Below are positions 17,612 through 25,621 of a stretch of 64,000 nucleotides of DNA, one piece after another (within the stretch, counting starts at the first letter, position 1; each line of letters opens with the position of its first letter). Source of the stretch: JAPSGM01 sp963777045 (GTDB taxonomy: Bacteria > Chloroflexota > Limnocylindria > QHBO01). The notes below the pieces were generated by a model. The model had not been told where the DNA came from and did not search any database. It saw only the letters and a list, made by a program, of their open reading frames with translations. Made by a program: the position numbers and the translations under genes. Location of the stretch: contig CAVZPD010000010.1 in the NCBI GenBank assembly GCA_963777045.1, positions 215,718 to 279,717 on the forward strand, in the 5' to 3' direction.

Positions 17612-18511
17612 TCAGCGCTCCCGTCCAGGCTCCGGGACGCGGAACCGCTCCATCAGGCCCTCCTGGTCCTCGCGGGAGAGTTCCGCGGCGCGAACGGCCT
17701 GGTCCAGCAGCATCATGGTCGTCACCGGTCCGACCCCGCCGGGCACCGGCGTGATGGCCGCCACGATCGGCCGGACTGCCTCGTAGTCGACATCGCCCAC
17801 CAGCCCGCTCTGGCCGACGTTGATGCCGCAGTCGACGACCACCGCCGAACGGTTGACCATCTCTGCGCGAATCAGGCCCGGCTGCCCTGCCGCCACCACC
17901 AGGATCTCGGCGCGCCGTGTCTCACGTGCGAGGTTGCGGGTGCGGCTGTGGCAGATGACCACGGTGGCATCCGCGGCGAGCAGGAGCGATGCGACCGGCC
18001 GGCCGACGACGGCAGACCGGCCCACCACCACCGCCCGACGGCCGGCGATCGGGACCTCGTGGGCTCGCAGAATGGCCATCACGGCGAGCGCCGTCGCCGG
18101 CGCGAATCCCTGCGCCCCGCGCGCCAGGCGGCCCACGTTCAGCGCCGTCGCTCCGTCGACGTCCTTGGCCGGGTCGATCAGCTCGAGCACGGCCTCGGCA
18201 TCCAGGTGATCGGGGCCCGGCTGAGCGACGACGATGCCGGCGACCTGCGGGTCGCGGTTGAGCGCACCAATCCGTGCAGCGAGATCGGCCAGGCTGATGC
18301 TCGACGGCGGGACGATCTCGATTGGCTCCATGCCAATGCTGCGCGCCGCTCGAAGCAGGCTGCCGGCGTAGACCGCGGTGGCCGGGTCCCCGTCGAAGCG
18401 CAGGATGGCCAGGCGCGCTGGCGTCTCGGATCCGAGCGCCGTCACGCGGTCGGCAAGCTGGCGCCAGAGACGGGAGGCGACGGCCCGGCCGTCCAGGGTC
18501 CGGCTGCTCAC
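17612..18511 (-). CDS. folD: Bifunctional methylene-THF dehydrogenase/methenyl-THF cyclohydrolase
   Basis: A 299-residue FolD that interconverts 5,10-methylene-, 5,10-methenyl- and 10-formyl-tetrahydrofolate. The N-terminal domain has the catalytic Lys region in an altered form (AVYAGSLLRAARSIGM where YxxxK is usual, so the key Lys is not obvious). The LIDPAKDVDG motif and the NADP-binding stretch RRAVVVGRSAVVGRPVASLLL are clear, as is PVPGGVGPVTTMMLLDQAV near the end. The GTG at 18511 overlaps the stop of the cyclodeaminase gene (GTGA), which fixes the start. The pair makes chemical sense, since the cyclodeaminase product, methenyl-THF, is the FolD substrate. The apparent YxxxS change deserves checking by alignment. 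Confidence 0.9.
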   Translation of the reverse strand: MSSRTLDGRAVASRLWRQLADRVTALGSETPARLAILRFDGDPATAVYAGSLLRAARSIGMEPIEIVPPSSISLADLAARIGALNRDPQVAGIVVAQPGPDHLDAEAVLELIDPAKDVDGATALNVGRLARGAQGFAPATALAVMAILRAHEVPIAGRRAVVVGRSAVVGRPVASLLLAADATVVICHSRTRNLARETRRAEILVVAAGQPGLIRAEMVNRSAVVVDCGINVGQSGLVGDVDYEAVRPIVAAITPVPGGVGPVTTMMLLDQAVRAAELSREDQEGLMERFRVPEPGRER

Positions 18512-19164
18512 GGCTGCTGCATCCGCTCGTCGACGGCTCGCTCGACTGCGAGGCGCAGGGCATCGGCCCGCGTCACCAGCTCCACCAGCTCGCCGGGCGC
18601 GCTCTCCCGCAGCGCGTCGCCGGGCGGCAGGTAGGGAAGGTTGATGCGGACGTTCAGGACCGCCCCACGCAGGGCCGTCCATGCCAGCAGAGCCGCGACG
18701 CCGGCGTCACTCACCGCGTTGACGTTGCCGATGGGCGCGACCCGAGCGGCATCGCTCAGCACGCTCATGGCCGCGCGCGCCGTGCTGAGGGGAACCTCGG
18801 CTGCACCGTGCATCTCGCGATCCATCGCAGCGCGTCGGGCGCGACGCTCCGCCTCCGAATCACGCGGCATGCGACGGGCGAGCACGACGGCCAGGTAGGC
18901 CGCAGCGTCGCGCTCGGACAGCTCCAGCAGCTCGGCGCGTCGCTGGGCCGCCGATGCCCGCAGCTCTGCGAGCTGCGCCTCGTGACCCTCGCTCCCGGTG
19001 CGGCGGATGGTGAGCTCCACGACCATGCCGACCAGGGCTGCCCCCATGGCACCGGCGATGGCGGAGGCGCTGCCGCCGCCTGGGGCCGGATCCCGGCTGG
19101 CGAGGCGATCGACGAGGTCGTCGACGGACAGGTTACTGAGGCTGGTGGTCTTCGCGTCCTCCAC
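18508..19164 (-). CDS. Formimidoyl-tetrahydrofolate cyclodeaminase (FTCD C-terminal type)
   Basis: A 218-residue helical protein of the cyclodeaminase/cyclohydrolase family (FTCD_C, FchA-like). It converts 5-formimino-THF to 5,10-methenyl-THF with release of ammonia. The N-terminal signature LASRDPAPGGGSASAIAGAMGAALVGMV and the later PIGNVNAVSDAGVAALLAWTAL are diagnostic. GTG 19164 is chosen because the protein then begins just before SLSNLSVDDLVDRL. A TACAAT box at 19220-19225 may be its promoter. Next to folD and complementary to ftcD at 90-1007, it completes the route from formiminoglutamate to usable one-carbon folate. Confidence 0.9.
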   Translation of the reverse strand: MEDAKTTSLSNLSVDDLVDRLASRDPAPGGGSASAIAGAMGAALVGMVVELTIRRTGSEGHEAQLAELRASAAQRRAELLELSERDAAAYLAVVLARRMPRDSEAERRARRAAMDREMHGAAEVPLSTARAAMSVLSDAARVAPIGNVNAVSDAGVAALLAWTALRGAVLNVRINLPYLPPGDALRESAPGELVELVTRADALRLAVERAVDERMQQP

Positions 19165-19265
19165 GGCTGGCCTCGGTACGGGAGCCGGCCACGAGATGCG
19201 GCATCGGCTTGCGTGCCGGATTGTACGCGGGGTGGACGCTGCTGGCTGGTGGCTGCTCGTCGCCG

Positions 19266-19523
19266 TCAGGCGGCCTCCATGGCCTCCACAAACCAGCGCC
19301 GGCCACGGGCGTCGAAGACGAGAGACGCCTGGCCGGCGTCCGTGTCGAGCAGGAAGGTGATGCGCGGGCCGCGATCCAGGGGGTAGGCCGCCATCTCGTC
19401 GCGGACGGCGTCGACGCCATTCACGACGAACCGGCGCTCGCCGACGAGCAGAGATGCGGGGCGGTCCTGTGCACGGTCCCAGCGGACACGAGCGCGCACT
19501 GGAGTGATCTTCGTCATGGCCAT
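19266..19523 (-). CDS. DUF6504-type small protein, SOS-controlled
   Basis: An 85-residue protein (VRARVRWDRAQDRPASLLVGERRFVVNGV..RRWFVEAMEAA) resembling the DUF6504 family, often found beside dinB/imuB-like polymerases in high-GC bacteria. It is basic at the N-terminus, predicted mostly beta with a C-terminal helix, and has no membrane segment. The function is unknown; a role in mutagenic repair is suggested by company. Its own promoter at 19565-19618 has two LexA boxes, so it should be induced by DNA damage independently of dinB. ATG 19523 is used; ATG 19517 is an alternative. Confidence 0.7.
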   Translation of the reverse strand: MAMTKITPVRARVRWDRAQDRPASLLVGERRFVVNGVDAVRDEMAAYPLDRGPRITFLLDTDAGQASLVFDARGRRWFVEAMEAA

Positions 19524-19564
19524 CTGCGGTTGGTGCTCCTTCGCACAGCGGCCTGCCAGGCACC

Positions 19565-19618
19565 GAACAGGCGTTCTACTTGGACACGAAGGATACGAAC
19601 GGCCGTTCTAATTGTCAA
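19565..19618 (-). promoter_or_regulatory. LexA-controlled promoter of the DUF6504 gene, two SOS boxes
   Basis: On the minus strand a perfect TTGACA (-35, 19613-19618) and TATCCT (-10, 19590-19595) are spaced by 17 bp. A LexA box GAAC-GGCC-GTTC (19597-19608) fills the spacer. A second box, GAAC-GCCT-GTTC on the minus strand (19565-19576), lies just downstream of the predicted start of transcription. The -35 is inside the last codons of dinB. Confidence 0.85.
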
Positions 19619-20822
19619 GATCGTCCGGGTCGGGCGCGTCAGGGCGCATGCCGAAGTCGGGACGGCGTCGATCCGCGCGTCCCACCAGGCGCGCCCGGGT
19701 GATGGCCGAATCGCCGAAGCGCCTGCGCACCGAATCGATCGACTGCGTCAGCCGTTCGTTGCGGTCGGGGGCATCGAAGAGGGTCAGCTGCTGCGCCTCC
19801 GACAGGTGGATGGCCGTCAGGCCGATGAGCCGGACGGCGCGATCGGGTGCCAGCGCCCTGCGCAGCAGTGCAGCCGCCGTTTCGTACAGCGGCTCCGACT
19901 CTCGGACCTGCCGGCCCAGCGAGACCTGCCGTGTGATCGTCTCGAAGCCCTCGTAGCGCAGCTTGAGCTGGACGGCTCCGGCCGCCAGCCCGTGGCGCCT
20001 GAGACGTGAAGCGACCGACTCGGCCAGGTCGAGCAGCGTCGTTTCCAGCCGCCGGAGGTCGAGCACGTCGTGATCGAAGGTGAGCTCGTGCCCGACCGAC
20101 TTCGGTAGGTGGGCGGGCGTCACGCGCGATGGATCGACGCCGAGTGCTCGCAGCCGCAGCTCGGCGCCGTGCGTACCGAAGCGGCGGCGCAGCGTGGCCT
20201 CCGGCAGGCCCGCCAGCTGGCCGATGGTCGTGACGCCGTAGTCGCTCAACGCCTCGCGCGCCTGCGGTCCGACGCCCCACAGCCGGCTGACCGGGAGCGG
20301 CGCCAGGAAGGCGGCCTCGCCGCCGGGAGGGACGACCACGAGGGCGTCCGGTTTCCGCAGGTCCGAAGCCACCTTGGCGCACAGCTTGTTCGTCGCCACC
20401 CCGACGCTGACCACCAGCCCGGCCTCCTCCAGCACGCGTCGCTTGAGGTCCAGGCCGATGGTTTCCCCGTCCCCGAACGCGGCACGGCTGCCGCTCACGT
20501 CGAGGAACGCCTCGTCCAGCGAGATCGGCTCGACCAGCGGGGTATAGCTGGCGAAGATCGCCATCACCTGGCGGCTCAGCTCGTGGTAGCGATCGAAGCG
20601 ACCGGGCAGGAAGACGCCATGCGGACAGAGACGGCGTGCAGTGCGCAGCGGCATGGCCGAGTGGACCCCGAAAGCACGCGCCTCGTAGGAGGCCGCGCTC
20701 ACCACGCCGCGGGCGTCCGGATCGCCGCCCACGATGACCGGCTTCCCGCGCAGCGCCGGATTGTCGAGCACCTCCGCACTCGCGTAGAAGGCGTCCAGGT
20801 CTGCGTGCAGGATCGTCCGCAT
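19608..20822 (-). CDS. dinB: DNA polymerase IV (Y-family translesion polymerase)
   Basis: A 404-residue Y-family polymerase for bypass of damaged DNA. The catalytic acids are in ILHADLDAFYASAEVLDN and PISLDEAFLDVSGS. The fingers and palm motifs GGDPDARGVVSAASYEARAFGVHSAMPLRTA and SVGVATNKLCAKVASDLRKP, the HhH stretch LWGVGPQAREALSDYGVTTIGQLA, and the little-finger domain follow. The C-terminal QQLTLFDAPD resembles a beta-clamp binding motif (QxxLF). ATG 20822 opens directly at the catalytic strand. It is 10 bp downstream of the AlkZ-like gene and probably shares the lexA transcript. The LexA-controlled promoter of the next gene begins within its 3' end. Confidence 0.95.
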   Translation of the reverse strand: MRTILHADLDAFYASAEVLDNPALRGKPVIVGGDPDARGVVSAASYEARAFGVHSAMPLRTARRLCPHGVFLPGRFDRYHELSRQVMAIFASYTPLVEPISLDEAFLDVSGSRAAFGDGETIGLDLKRRVLEEAGLVVSVGVATNKLCAKVASDLRKPDALVVVPPGGEAAFLAPLPVSRLWGVGPQAREALSDYGVTTIGQLAGLPEATLRRRFGTHGAELRLRALGVDPSRVTPAHLPKSVGHELTFDHDVLDLRRLETTLLDLAESVASRLRRHGLAAGAVQLKLRYEGFETITRQVSLGRQVRESEPLYETAAALLRRALAPDRAVRLIGLTAIHLSEAQQLTLFDAPDRNERLTQSIDSVRRRFGDSAITRARLVGRADRRRPDFGMRPDAPDPDDLDN

Positions 20823-20832
20823 CGGCCCGGCC

Positions 20833-21978
20833 TCAGTCGCTGCCCGGATAGCGGACGAAGGCGCCGGCGGGCAGGATCGGGAGCAGGCGCCCGGCCTCGT
20901 CATCCAGGGCCCTCCGGTCCCTCGCAGAGAGGCGGCCGAAAGGCCGCAGTTCCGCGAATGGCTCGCCGGCCTGGCTGTGGCGCGGGAGCCACGTACCCGC
21001 CACGCGCCCGTCGAGCAGGAAGGTGGGGAGCACGTCCGCATTGCGGGTGATGACGGTGGCCTGGTGCTCGGGCGGCAGGATCCGCGTCCGGTCGCGCGTG
21101 CCGTAGGCGAGCAGGACGCTGTCCCAGCGCGCCAGGAGGCGCGGCGGCGCGGGCTCGTCCTCGGCGGGGCGCGGCGCGTCGGCCAGGTCCAGCAGCTCCC
21201 GGCCCGACTCATCGCGGAAGCGCATCAGGCGGTCGCCGAGCGCCTGCATGCCCGTGCGCAGCAGCGGCATTCGCTTCCCGCGCCCGACGAACGCGGCGAA
21301 ATCCTCGACGCTCGCCGGACCGAAGGCGGCGAGGTATCGCTCGGCGACGGCCGCGGCGGCTGAGACCTCGTCCGTCTCGGGTGTTTCGCCCAGCCACTCG
21401 GTGGCAGGCAGGTAGCGGCTCCGCCCGTAACCCTCCCCGTCGAACGGCACGAGGACCAGCGGGACCGACCCGCTGAAGTGGCGCCACAGCGCGCGATGCG
21501 GTGGCACCTCGATGTCGCCCACCGCGTCGCCCAGGATTGCCTCGATCTGGGCGATGGTGAGGGCCTGCTCGCGCATTGCCGAGAGGACGGCCGGCTGCGC
21601 CGCGGTGATGGCACGGCCCAGTGGCGAGGAGTGCGGGTCGAGCTTGTAGATGGCGCGGAACTGGTCGCGTCTATAGCCGATGGTGACCGAGGACATCGGC
21701 CAGTAGTCGCTGCCGGCCACGAGGTGCACCGTGATGCGCATGAGGGAGGCGCGCACGAGGTCTCGCGTGCGTCGTGCGGCCATGATGTCAACGGCAGGCG
21801 CATCGGCGGGGAGGCGGGACTGGAGGGCGAAGCCGGGCCAGTCCGGATGCTGTGCCTGCAGGGCGCCCAGGCGCGCAACCATCGATGCTGGGGCGGCCTC
21901 GGGAAGCGGCTTTAGCAGCCCCTGGCGTGCGAGCGTGGCGCGATTGAGCCGGCGGAGCGTCAGCGTCTGCGGCGGCAT
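20833..21978 (-). CDS. Winged-helix DNA-binding protein of the AlkZ/YcaQ-like (HTH_42) family
   Basis: A 381-residue protein of the winged-helix family that includes the AlkZ and AlkX/YcaQ DNA glycosylases. It starts LRRLNRATLARQGLL, continues GALQAQHPDWPGFALQSRLP and RASLMRITVHLVAGSDYWPM, and has AFGPASVEDFAAFVGRGK and a late LLDGRVAGTWLP strand, all typical. A clear QxQ-type catalytic motif is only partly seen (LQAQHP), so activity as a glycosylase is uncertain. GGAGG lies 6 nt upstream of the ATG. It is flanked by lexA (43 bp upstream) and dinB (10 bp downstream) on the same strand, which places it in a DNA-damage operon. Confidence 0.85.
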   Translation of the reverse strand: MPPQTLTLRRLNRATLARQGLLKPLPEAAPASMVARLGALQAQHPDWPGFALQSRLPADAPAVDIMAARRTRDLVRASLMRITVHLVAGSDYWPMSSVTIGYRRDQFRAIYKLDPHSSPLGRAITAAQPAVLSAMREQALTIAQIEAILGDAVGDIEVPPHRALWRHFSGSVPLVLVPFDGEGYGRSRYLPATEWLGETPETDEVSAAAAVAERYLAAFGPASVEDFAAFVGRGKRMPLLRTGMQALGDRLMRFRDESGRELLDLADAPRPAEDEPAPPRLLARWDSVLLAYGTRDRTRILPPEHQATVITRNADVLPTFLLDGRVAGTWLPRHSQAGEPFAELRPFGRLSARDRRALDDEAGRLLPILPAGAFVRYPGSD

Positions 21979-22021
21979 GGGCCTCCACCCAGCCAGCGGC
22001 CCTGGAGCCGCGGCGTATCGG

Positions 22022-22690
22022 TCAGAGCTTGCGGATCACCCCGACCACCTTGCCCTGGATCTGGACCTCGCTGGCGTAGATCGGCTCCATCTCCGCGTTG
22101 GCCGGCTGCAGCCGGATGCGATCCTTCTCGCGGAAGAACCGCTTCAGCGTCACCCCGTTGTCCTCCAGGAGCGCGACCACGATGTCGCCGTCATGGGCGG
22201 TCGCCTGCGGCTGCACGACGACGTAGTCACCGTCGTCGATGAGGGCGTCGATCATCGACTTGCCGCGGACCCGCAGGACGTACGAGTTGTCGCGCGCCTG
22301 CATCGAGCGTGGCACGTCCAGGCTCTCGGCCCCGTCGTCGTACGCCTCGATGGGCTGCCCTGCGGCGATCTCGCCCAGGACCGGAAGATTGAGCACGTCG
22401 CGCTCGACCGGCATGCGGAACGGCGTGACCCGCCCGCTTGCCGGGCGCGAGGCGGGTGCGATCTCCGCGTCGCCCTTCTCGGTGAGGCGCAGCGCCCGCG
22501 ACGAGTGGGCACCGCGCTCGAGGTAGCCCTCACGCTCGAGGGCGGTCAGGTGGTGGTGGACGGCGGACGTCGAGGCGAGGCCGACGGCGTCGGCGATCTC
22601 GCGGACCGACGGTGGATAGCCGCGTCCCTCGACGGTCTGCGCGATGAACTCCAGGATCTTCTGCCTGCGCTCCGCGTCGTGTCTGGTCAC
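22022..22690 (-). CDS. lexA: LexA repressor
   Basis: A 222-residue SOS repressor and self-cleaving protease. The N-terminal winged helix (RRQKILEFIAQTVEGRGYPPSVREIADAVGLASTSAVHHHLTALEREGYL) binds the SOS box. The cleavage site Ala-Gly is in LGEIAAGQPIEA. The catalytic Ser is in GKSMIDALIDDGDYVVV and the Lys in ALLEDNGVTLKRFF. The GTG start at 22690 is 7 nt from a TAGCAT box. A GAAC-N4-GTTC site in its promoter shows autoregulation. The box type is that of Bacillus, actinobacteria and Chloroflexota rather than of Proteobacteria. Confidence 0.97.
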   Translation of the reverse strand: MTRHDAERRQKILEFIAQTVEGRGYPPSVREIADAVGLASTSAVHHHLTALEREGYLERGAHSSRALRLTEKGDAEIAPASRPASGRVTPFRMPVERDVLNLPVLGEIAAGQPIEAYDDGAESLDVPRSMQARDNSYVLRVRGKSMIDALIDDGDYVVVQPQATAHDGDIVVALLEDNGVTLKRFFREKDRIRLQPANAEMEPIYASEVQIQGKVVGVIRKL

Positions 22691-22697
22691 GGAGTCG

Positions 22698-22727
22698 ATG
22701 CTAGCCGAACATCCGTTCTATTGTCAA
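22698..22727 (-). promoter_or_regulatory. Autoregulated lexA promoter with SOS box
   Basis: On the minus strand TTGACA (-35, 22722-22727), an 18-bp spacer and TAGCAT (-10, 22698-22703) precede the GTG by 7 nt. The LexA box GAAC-GGAT-GTTC (minus strand, 22707-22718) lies within the spacer. This matches the layout at 19565-19618. Confidence 0.85.
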
Positions 22728-22786
22728 CCGATGGGATCGGCGCTGCTATCATCGGCGCCCACCCGAAGATCGATCTGGAGCACCGC

Positions 22787-23305
22787 GTGAACGTGTCCGG
22801 CAGGTGGCGCTACCTGCGCCTCGCACGGCTGGTCTGGAAGCTTCCGACCTATGCCCGCATGGTCTGGGGCCTGGCCCGCGATCCGCGCACCCCGCTGCCG
22901 CTGAAGGCGCTGCTGGGCGCGGGCCTCGCGTACGTGCTGGTCCCGCTCGACGTCATTCCCGACGTCATCCCGATCATCGGCCAGGCCGACGACCTGACGG
23001 TCCTGCTGCTCGTGTTGGACCTCTTCATTGCGAACGCACCCAGCGAGGTGCGACAGGAGCACGCGATGCGTGCGCGCAACGGCACCGCCCAGCTGGACAC
23101 CGACCTCTCCCGCCTGCGCGAGCTGATGGGCGACCGATACGACCAGATCCGCGATCGTCTACCCGACCTGCTGGAGCGCTACGGCGAGCTGCGGGACCCT
23201 GCCGCCGTGAAGGCACTGCTCGCCGACTGGCGCCGGCGCCGGACGCGGGAGCCCGCCAGAGCCGAGACGGGCGTTTCCGCCGGCCGCGGCGACCACTTGA
23301 ACTGA
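22787..23305 (+). CDS. DUF1232 (YkvA-like) small membrane protein
   Basis: A 172-residue protein with the DUF1232 core TPLPLKALLGAGLAYVLVPLDVIPDVIPIIGQADDLTVLLLVLDLF, which forms a hydrophobic hairpin and carries the conserved LxPxDxIPDxIPxxGxxDD motif. The C-terminal half is charged and helical (RLRELMGDRYDQIRDRLPDLLERYGEL). The function of the family is unknown. It is divergent from lexA. TATCAT (22747-22752) and GGAG 6 nt upstream of GTG 22787 support the start, so this one has a short leader. The ribosomal protein L9 gene follows 61 bp downstream. Confidence 0.85.
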   Translation: MNVSGRWRYLRLARLVWKLPTYARMVWGLARDPRTPLPLKALLGAGLAYVLVPLDVIPDVIPIIGQADDLTVLLLVLDLFIANAPSEVRQEHAMRARNGTAQLDTDLSRLRELMGDRYDQIRDRLPDLLERYGELRDPAAVKALLADWRRRRTREPARAETGVSAGRGDHLN

Positions 23306-23366
23306 ACCGATACCTGCGCTCGGCGGCGAGTGCCGCTGAGCGGACCGAGAAAGGAACGCTCCACAC

Positions 23367-23810
23367 ATGAAGGTCATTCTCAAGCACGACGTGAAGGGCC
23401 TCGGCCGCGAGGGGGACGTCAAGGAGGTCAAGGACGGCTACGGTCGCAACTTCCTGCTTCCGACCGGCAAGGCGGTGATGGCCGATGCCGGCGCCCTCAA
23501 GAACTGGGAGCGCCACCGCGACGAGCGCGACGAGCGCGACCGGGCCGAGCGCGCTGAGGCGGAGGCGCTCGCCGAGCGACTGCGGGAGATGACGATCGAG
23601 ATCGCCGTCAAGGCCGGCGAGAAGAATCGTCTCTTCGGTTCCGTCACAAACCGCGAGATCGCGGACACCATCGGGCGGGAGGGCATCTCCCTCGATCGGC
23701 ATGTGATCCACCTGCGCGAACCGATCAAGACGGTCGGCGACCACCGGGTTGACGTTCGGCTCCCGTACGGCATCACCTCGCAGGTTACGGTCACCGTCGT
23801 ACCGGCCTGA
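23367..23810 (+). CDS. rplI: Ribosomal protein L9
   Basis: A 147-residue bL9 protein of the 50S subunit. The N-terminal 23S rRNA-binding domain (MKVILKHDVKGLGREGDVKEVKDGYGRNFLLPTGKAV) has the family signature GYGRNFLLPxGxA. A long, highly charged connecting helix (about residues 45-75, Asp/Glu/Arg) and the C-terminal domain (NRLFGSVTNREIADTI, then VDVRLPYGITSQVTVTVV) follow. The length is typical. The usual partners rpsF, ssb and rpsR are not adjacent, but dnaB follows, an order common in other bacteria. Confidence 0.97.
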   Translation: MKVILKHDVKGLGREGDVKEVKDGYGRNFLLPTGKAVMADAGALKNWERHRDERDERDRAERAEAEALAERLREMTIEIAVKAGEKNRLFGSVTNREIADTIGREGISLDRHVIHLREPIKTVGDHRVDVRLPYGITSQVTVTVVPA

Positions 23811-24097
23811 CCCGGCGCCCACTCCCCGCGGCGCGGCGCGCAGCCCGGGTACCCGCATGCGGCGACCCGGCGCTGGAGCCGCGGTCTTGACAGGCTAGCT
23901 GTCACAACGCTGCGCTTCCCTTGGCTGCGGTGACGGTATCCACATTTCGGGCAGGGTTATCCCCGATGAACTTCCGAGGTTGTGGGCAACCGTGACTGTT
24001 TCGGCCGACGAGCGACCACCGCGAAGCCACGCCGGCCGTAGGGTCTGTCTCCGGCGCCGAGAGGCGCAGCAGCTTCAACCCGCATCGCGGCAGGCGC
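23811..24097. other. Intergenic region before dnaB with DnaA-box-like sites and a palindrome
   Basis: An inverted repeat TGACAG-N5-CTGTCA lies at 23888-23904 and includes a TTGACA. Three sequences resemble DnaA boxes: TATCCACA at 23937-23944 (one mismatch to TTATCCACA when the preceding G is included), TTATCCCCG at 23957-23965, and the complement of TTGCCCACA at 23981-23989. No gene is visible. Whether DnaA binds here is a guess. Confidence 0.35.
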
Positions 24098-25444
24098 ATG
24101 AGCATCGACAAGCTGGCACCCCAGGCGGTGGAGGCCGAACAGAGCGTCCTCGGCTCGGTCCTGATCGACCCGGAGGCCATCCTGCGGGTCGCCGAGTTCC
24201 TCCATCCGGCTGACTTCTACCGGCAGCAGCATGCCGACATCTACGAGGCCATGCTCTCCCTGCACGGCCAGCGCGAACCGATCGACCTCGTCACCCTCGG
24301 CGATGAGCTCACCCGCCGTGAGCGCCTCGAGCAGGTGGGGGGACCGGCGTACCTCGCAAACCTCATGAACGCCGTTCCGACCGCGGTCCATGTCGAGCAC
24401 TACGGCCGGATCGTCGAGCGCAAGGCGGTGCTGCGCAACCTCATCGCAGCAGCCGGCAAGATCGCGGCGGTCGGGTACGAGGAGGCCAACGATGCGGAGG
24501 CAGCGGTTGACCGCGCCGAGGGGATCCTGTTCGAGATCAGCCAGCGGCGCACGGTCGGGGGCTTCGAATCACTGTCCACGCTCCTCGGCCAGGCGTACGA
24601 CCGGCTCGAGTACCTGCACGAGCATCGCGGACAGATCCTGGGCATCCCTTCCGGCCTGTCGCAGCTCGATGCCCTGCTGGGCGGCTTCCAGCCGTCCGAC
24701 CTCGTCATCCTGGCGGCTCGTCCCAGCGTCGGAAAGACGAGCCTGGCGCTGAACATCGCGCAGCACGCCGCCGTGCGCGAGGTGAAGAAGGTCGGTCTCT
24801 TCTCGCTCGAGATGAGTCGCGAGCAGCTGGCCCTCCGGCTCCTCTCCGCGGAGAGCGGGATCAATCCACGCCCGCTGCAGTCCGGCTTCGTGGACGAGAC
24901 CGACTGGTCGAAGATCGCCCAGGTGATGAACGACATGCACAACGCGCCGATGTGGATCGACGACTCGCCGGCGCTCACCGTCATGGAGCTTCGGACGAAG
25001 GCCCGTCGGCTCGAGGCGGAGCAGCGGGGGTTGGACCTCGTGATCGTCGACTACCTGCAGCTGATGCAGGGCTCCACGCCGCAGCGCGACGCCAATCGGG
25101 TGCAGGAGGTGAGCGAGATCAGCCGCGGTCTGAAGCAGCTGGCCAGGGAGCTGAAGGTTCCTGTCATCGCCCTCTCGCAGCTTTCGCGCGGCGTGGAGCA
25201 GCGAGGGACTCAGGAGCCGCGCCTCTCCGACCTGCGCGAGTCGGGATCCATCGAGCAGGACGCCGACGTGGTGATCTTCCTGTATCGAGAGGGCGAGCAG
25301 AACGCCGAGAGCGAGGTCGAACTGGTCAAGGCCAAGGTCGCCAAGCACCGCAACGGCCCCATCGGCGAGGTGCCGCTGCAGTTCCGGAAGTCGAATACGC
25401 GCTTCTACACCATGCAGCGCGAGGCCGAGGTGCAGGCCTACTGA
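24098..25444 (+). CDS. dnaB: Replicative DNA helicase
   Basis: A 448-residue hexameric helicase that unwinds DNA at the fork. The N-terminal domain begins PQAVEAEQSVLGSVLIDPEAI. The RecA-like motor has Walker A (LAARPSVGKTSLALN, Lys about residue 213), H1a/H2 (LFSLEMSREQLALRLLSAESGI), Walker B (LDLVIVDYLQLMQG), H3 (VIALSQLSRGVEQR) and H4 (DLRESGSIEQDADVVIFLYR). No intein is present in the Walker A or H3 sites, where they often occur. The start ATG 24098 gives the usual N-terminus. Confidence 0.98.
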   Translation: MSIDKLAPQAVEAEQSVLGSVLIDPEAILRVAEFLHPADFYRQQHADIYEAMLSLHGQREPIDLVTLGDELTRRERLEQVGGPAYLANLMNAVPTAVHVEHYGRIVERKAVLRNLIAAAGKIAAVGYEEANDAEAAVDRAEGILFEISQRRTVGGFESLSTLLGQAYDRLEYLHEHRGQILGIPSGLSQLDALLGGFQPSDLVILAARPSVGKTSLALNIAQHAAVREVKKVGLFSLEMSREQLALRLLSAESGINPRPLQSGFVDETDWSKIAQVMNDMHNAPMWIDDSPALTVMELRTKARRLEAEQRGLDLVIVDYLQLMQGSTPQRDANRVQEVSEISRGLKQLARELKVPVIALSQLSRGVEQRGTQEPRLSDLRESGSIEQDADVVIFLYREGEQNAESEVELVKAKVAKHRNGPIGEVPLQFRKSNTRFYTMQREAEVQAY

Positions 25445-25494
25445 CGCTCGCTCGCTAGCCTGCCGAACTCTGTACATCCCCTTGTACCCGCGTG

Positions 25495-25500
25495 TATAGT
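25495..25500 (+). promoter_or_regulatory. -10 box ahead of the zinc-ribbon gene
   Basis: TATAGT sits in the dnaB/zinc-ribbon gap and would give a leader of about 115 nt. No good -35 is seen at the right spacing. The long leader contrasts with the leaderless starts elsewhere. Confidence 0.4.
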
Positions 25501-25621
25501 CGGGCGCTGAACGTCCGGTCCACACGCTCGCGCCCCACCGTCGCACGCAACTCGCACAGGCGCCGGGAGCCAGCACCGTCCAAGTTCCGGCCCGGGCGCG
25601 CGAACAGGAGGCATGGGTAGG

